A stretch of DNA of 64,000 bases from Streptomyces sp. NBC_00554. GTDB lineage: Bacteria; Actinomycetota; Actinomycetes; Streptomycetales; Streptomycetaceae. Positions 62,965 through 64,000 of this stretch are shown in pieces. The notes under the pieces were generated by a model. That model searched no databases, was not told where the DNA came from, and saw only the letters and a list, made by a program, of their open reading frames with translations. Location: assembly GCF_041431135.1 (NCBI RefSeq), contig NZ_CP107799.1, positions 5,084,001 to 5,148,000 on the forward strand. Reading direction: 5' to 3'. The position numbers and the translations under genes are program-made. Position 1 is the first letter of the stretch. The number at the start of each line of letters is the position of its first letter.

Positions 62965-63999
62965 TTAGGGTAGTTCGTCAACTATGGGCTCTTTGTTGTG
63001 GTTTGTCGCGAGCTGGTCCAAGGTGCGCGCCTGCACCTCCCGTTCGGCCGCCGCGGTGATGAAGGCGGCGACCTGTCCGGCACCAACCAGCTTCTCCACG
63101 GCCCCTGTTGTAGCGGCCGGGAGTGCCACGAGATGTGTCTCGGGCATGGGCTGCGGCACCTTGTCCGCCCCGAGGTGCTGACGCAGGTGCCGGTTGGCGA
63201 ACAGCCGCATGGCGCGGGCCAGTTCGGCGTCCACCGTCTGCTGCGCGAGCGGCCGCAGGCGTCGTACGAGTGAGGCCGCCTCGGTCGCTTCCGCATCCGT
63301 CGGAGGGTGCTCCCCCAAATAGCGGGCGAACACGTGCTCGGTCGTGAACTCCAGGAAACGGGAGGCGATGTGCTCGACCTGACCCCTCAACTCCCGCAGA
63401 TGGCCTGAGATCGCGGACAGCGGAACCCCCGCCGCGTACAACTCGACTGCCACAGCGAGCTCTTGAGGGCTCGGAACCAGGAAGAGATTCGCGTCCCCCG
63501 GTACGGGCTCCAGCACGCCCAGTTCGATCGCGTCGGCGACCGCCGCGTCGTCAGGGCGACCGCCGAACCTCTCGTCCAGCTCGGCCCGTGTGATCCGTAC
63601 GGCCTCCTCGTCGGTCCACGGCCCGTCGACCTCCGCGACCAGACCGAGGACCCCGCCCAGGCCCCGGCCCGCGTCCCAGGCCTCCAGGAGTTCCTTTATC
63701 GAGGCCAGCGTGTAGCCCCGGTCCAGGAGGTCGGCTATCTGCCGCAGCCGGGCCAGATGGGCGTCCGCGTACACGTTGGCGCGGCCGCGCCGCTCGGGGC
63801 GGGGGAGCAGACCGCGGTCCTGATAGGCGCGGATGGTCCGGACCGTGGCACCGCTGTGGTGCGCCAGGTCCTCTATCCGGTACGCGGGACCGGCCACCGG
63901 ACCGACACGGGCCTCCGCACGGAGAGGGACCGCCGGACCAACACCTGCCGGACCGACACCCACCGCCCCTCCCGCCCCGTCCACCGACTCCTCGTTCAC
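62965..63999 (-). CDS. MerR-family transcriptional regulator, N-terminus at or beyond window edge
   Basis: 344 aa to the GTG at 63999; the true start may lie outside the window. A disordered segment of about 40 residues precedes the MerR winged helix-turn-helix (YRIEDLAHHSGATVRTIRAYQDRGLLPRPERRGRANVYADAHLARLRQIADLL, about 40-95). The remainder is a helical domain of unknown ligand (FLEFTTEHVFARYLGEHPPTDAEATEAA). Not a metal-type MerR by the absence of a cysteine cluster. Confidence 0.85.
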   Translation of the reverse strand: MNEESVDGAGGAVGVGPAGVGPAVPLRAEARVGPVAGPAYRIEDLAHHSGATVRTIRAYQDRGLLPRPERRGRANVYADAHLARLRQIADLLDRGYTLASIKELLEAWDAGRGLGGVLGLVAEVDGPWTDEEAVRITRAELDERFGGRPDDAAVADAIELGVLEPVPGDANLFLVPSPQELAVAVELYAAGVPLSAISGHLRELRGQVEHIASRFLEFTTEHVFARYLGEHPPTDAEATEAASLVRRLRPLAQQTVDAELARAMRLFANRHLRQHLGADKVPQPMPETHLVALPAATTGAVEKLVGAGQVAAFITAAAEREVQARTLDQLATNHNKEPIVDELP

Positions 64000-64000
64000 G

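Overview
This window is high-GC DNA from the core chromosome of a Streptomyces species or very close relative. Three things support this: the conserved block rpsF-ssb-rpsR-rplI-dnaB, the Streptomyces-specific developmental pair ssgR-ssgA, and repeated copies of the actinobacterial ParB site GTTTCACGTGAAAC. I count ten perfect copies and two one-mismatch copies. Streptomyces parS sites cluster around oriC and become sparser with distance. Here they are dense up to about 28 kb, then only degenerate copies and one pair at 50.4 kb remain. I infer that the window starts close to the origin and runs away from it. I see no phage, insertion sequence, CRISPR array, tRNA or rRNA.

Layout. 1-20.5 kb is a cell-envelope and replication/translation block: murJ (cut by the window start), a secreted DUF6049 protein, cca, an MFS protein, ino1 with its PadR neighbour, a class A penicillin-binding protein, a GT87-type membrane mannosyltransferase, an alanine-racemase-like protein, femX, then the rpsF-ssb-rpsR-rplI operon and a MATE transporter. 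20.5-22.4 kb holds dnaB behind a cluster of DnaA boxes. 22.5-34.9 kb is mixed metabolism and regulation: a serine hydrolase, acetyltransferases, a MarR/MFS/GlcG cassette, a HAD phosphatase, a flavohaemoglobin, NUDIX, LysR, cystathionine lyase coupled to ptpA, a holin-like membrane protein and a cupin.

35-43 kb carries ssgR-ssgA (sporulation septation), a YibE/F membrane protein, thiC under a TPP riboswitch, and a TerD-VWA fusion. 43-47.6 kb has a metallophosphoesterase, a LacI regulator, hisC and a frameshifted cyclophilin-like pseudogene. 47.6-55.7 kb is a respiratory unit: a Rex operator, cydA, cydB, a fused cydDC, and a DosS/DevS-like GAF-GAF histidine kinase without a partner regulator. 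55.9-64 kb contains a secreted M23 peptidase, a Cof-type HAD phosphatase, a large secreted LTD/endonuclease protein, an F420-type LLM oxidoreductase, a hypothetical protein, kptA and a MerR regulator reaching the window edge.

The most notable non-coding signals are these: a parS-like palindrome forming the tip of the variable P3a arm of the thiC TPP riboswitch; a parS that spans the start codon of cydDC; a parS at the centre of a 40-bp perfect palindrome between convergent genes; and DnaA-box clusters upstream of dnaB and upstream of kptA. Together they suggest that ParB and DnaA binding is interleaved with ordinary gene-regulatory elements in this origin-proximal region.
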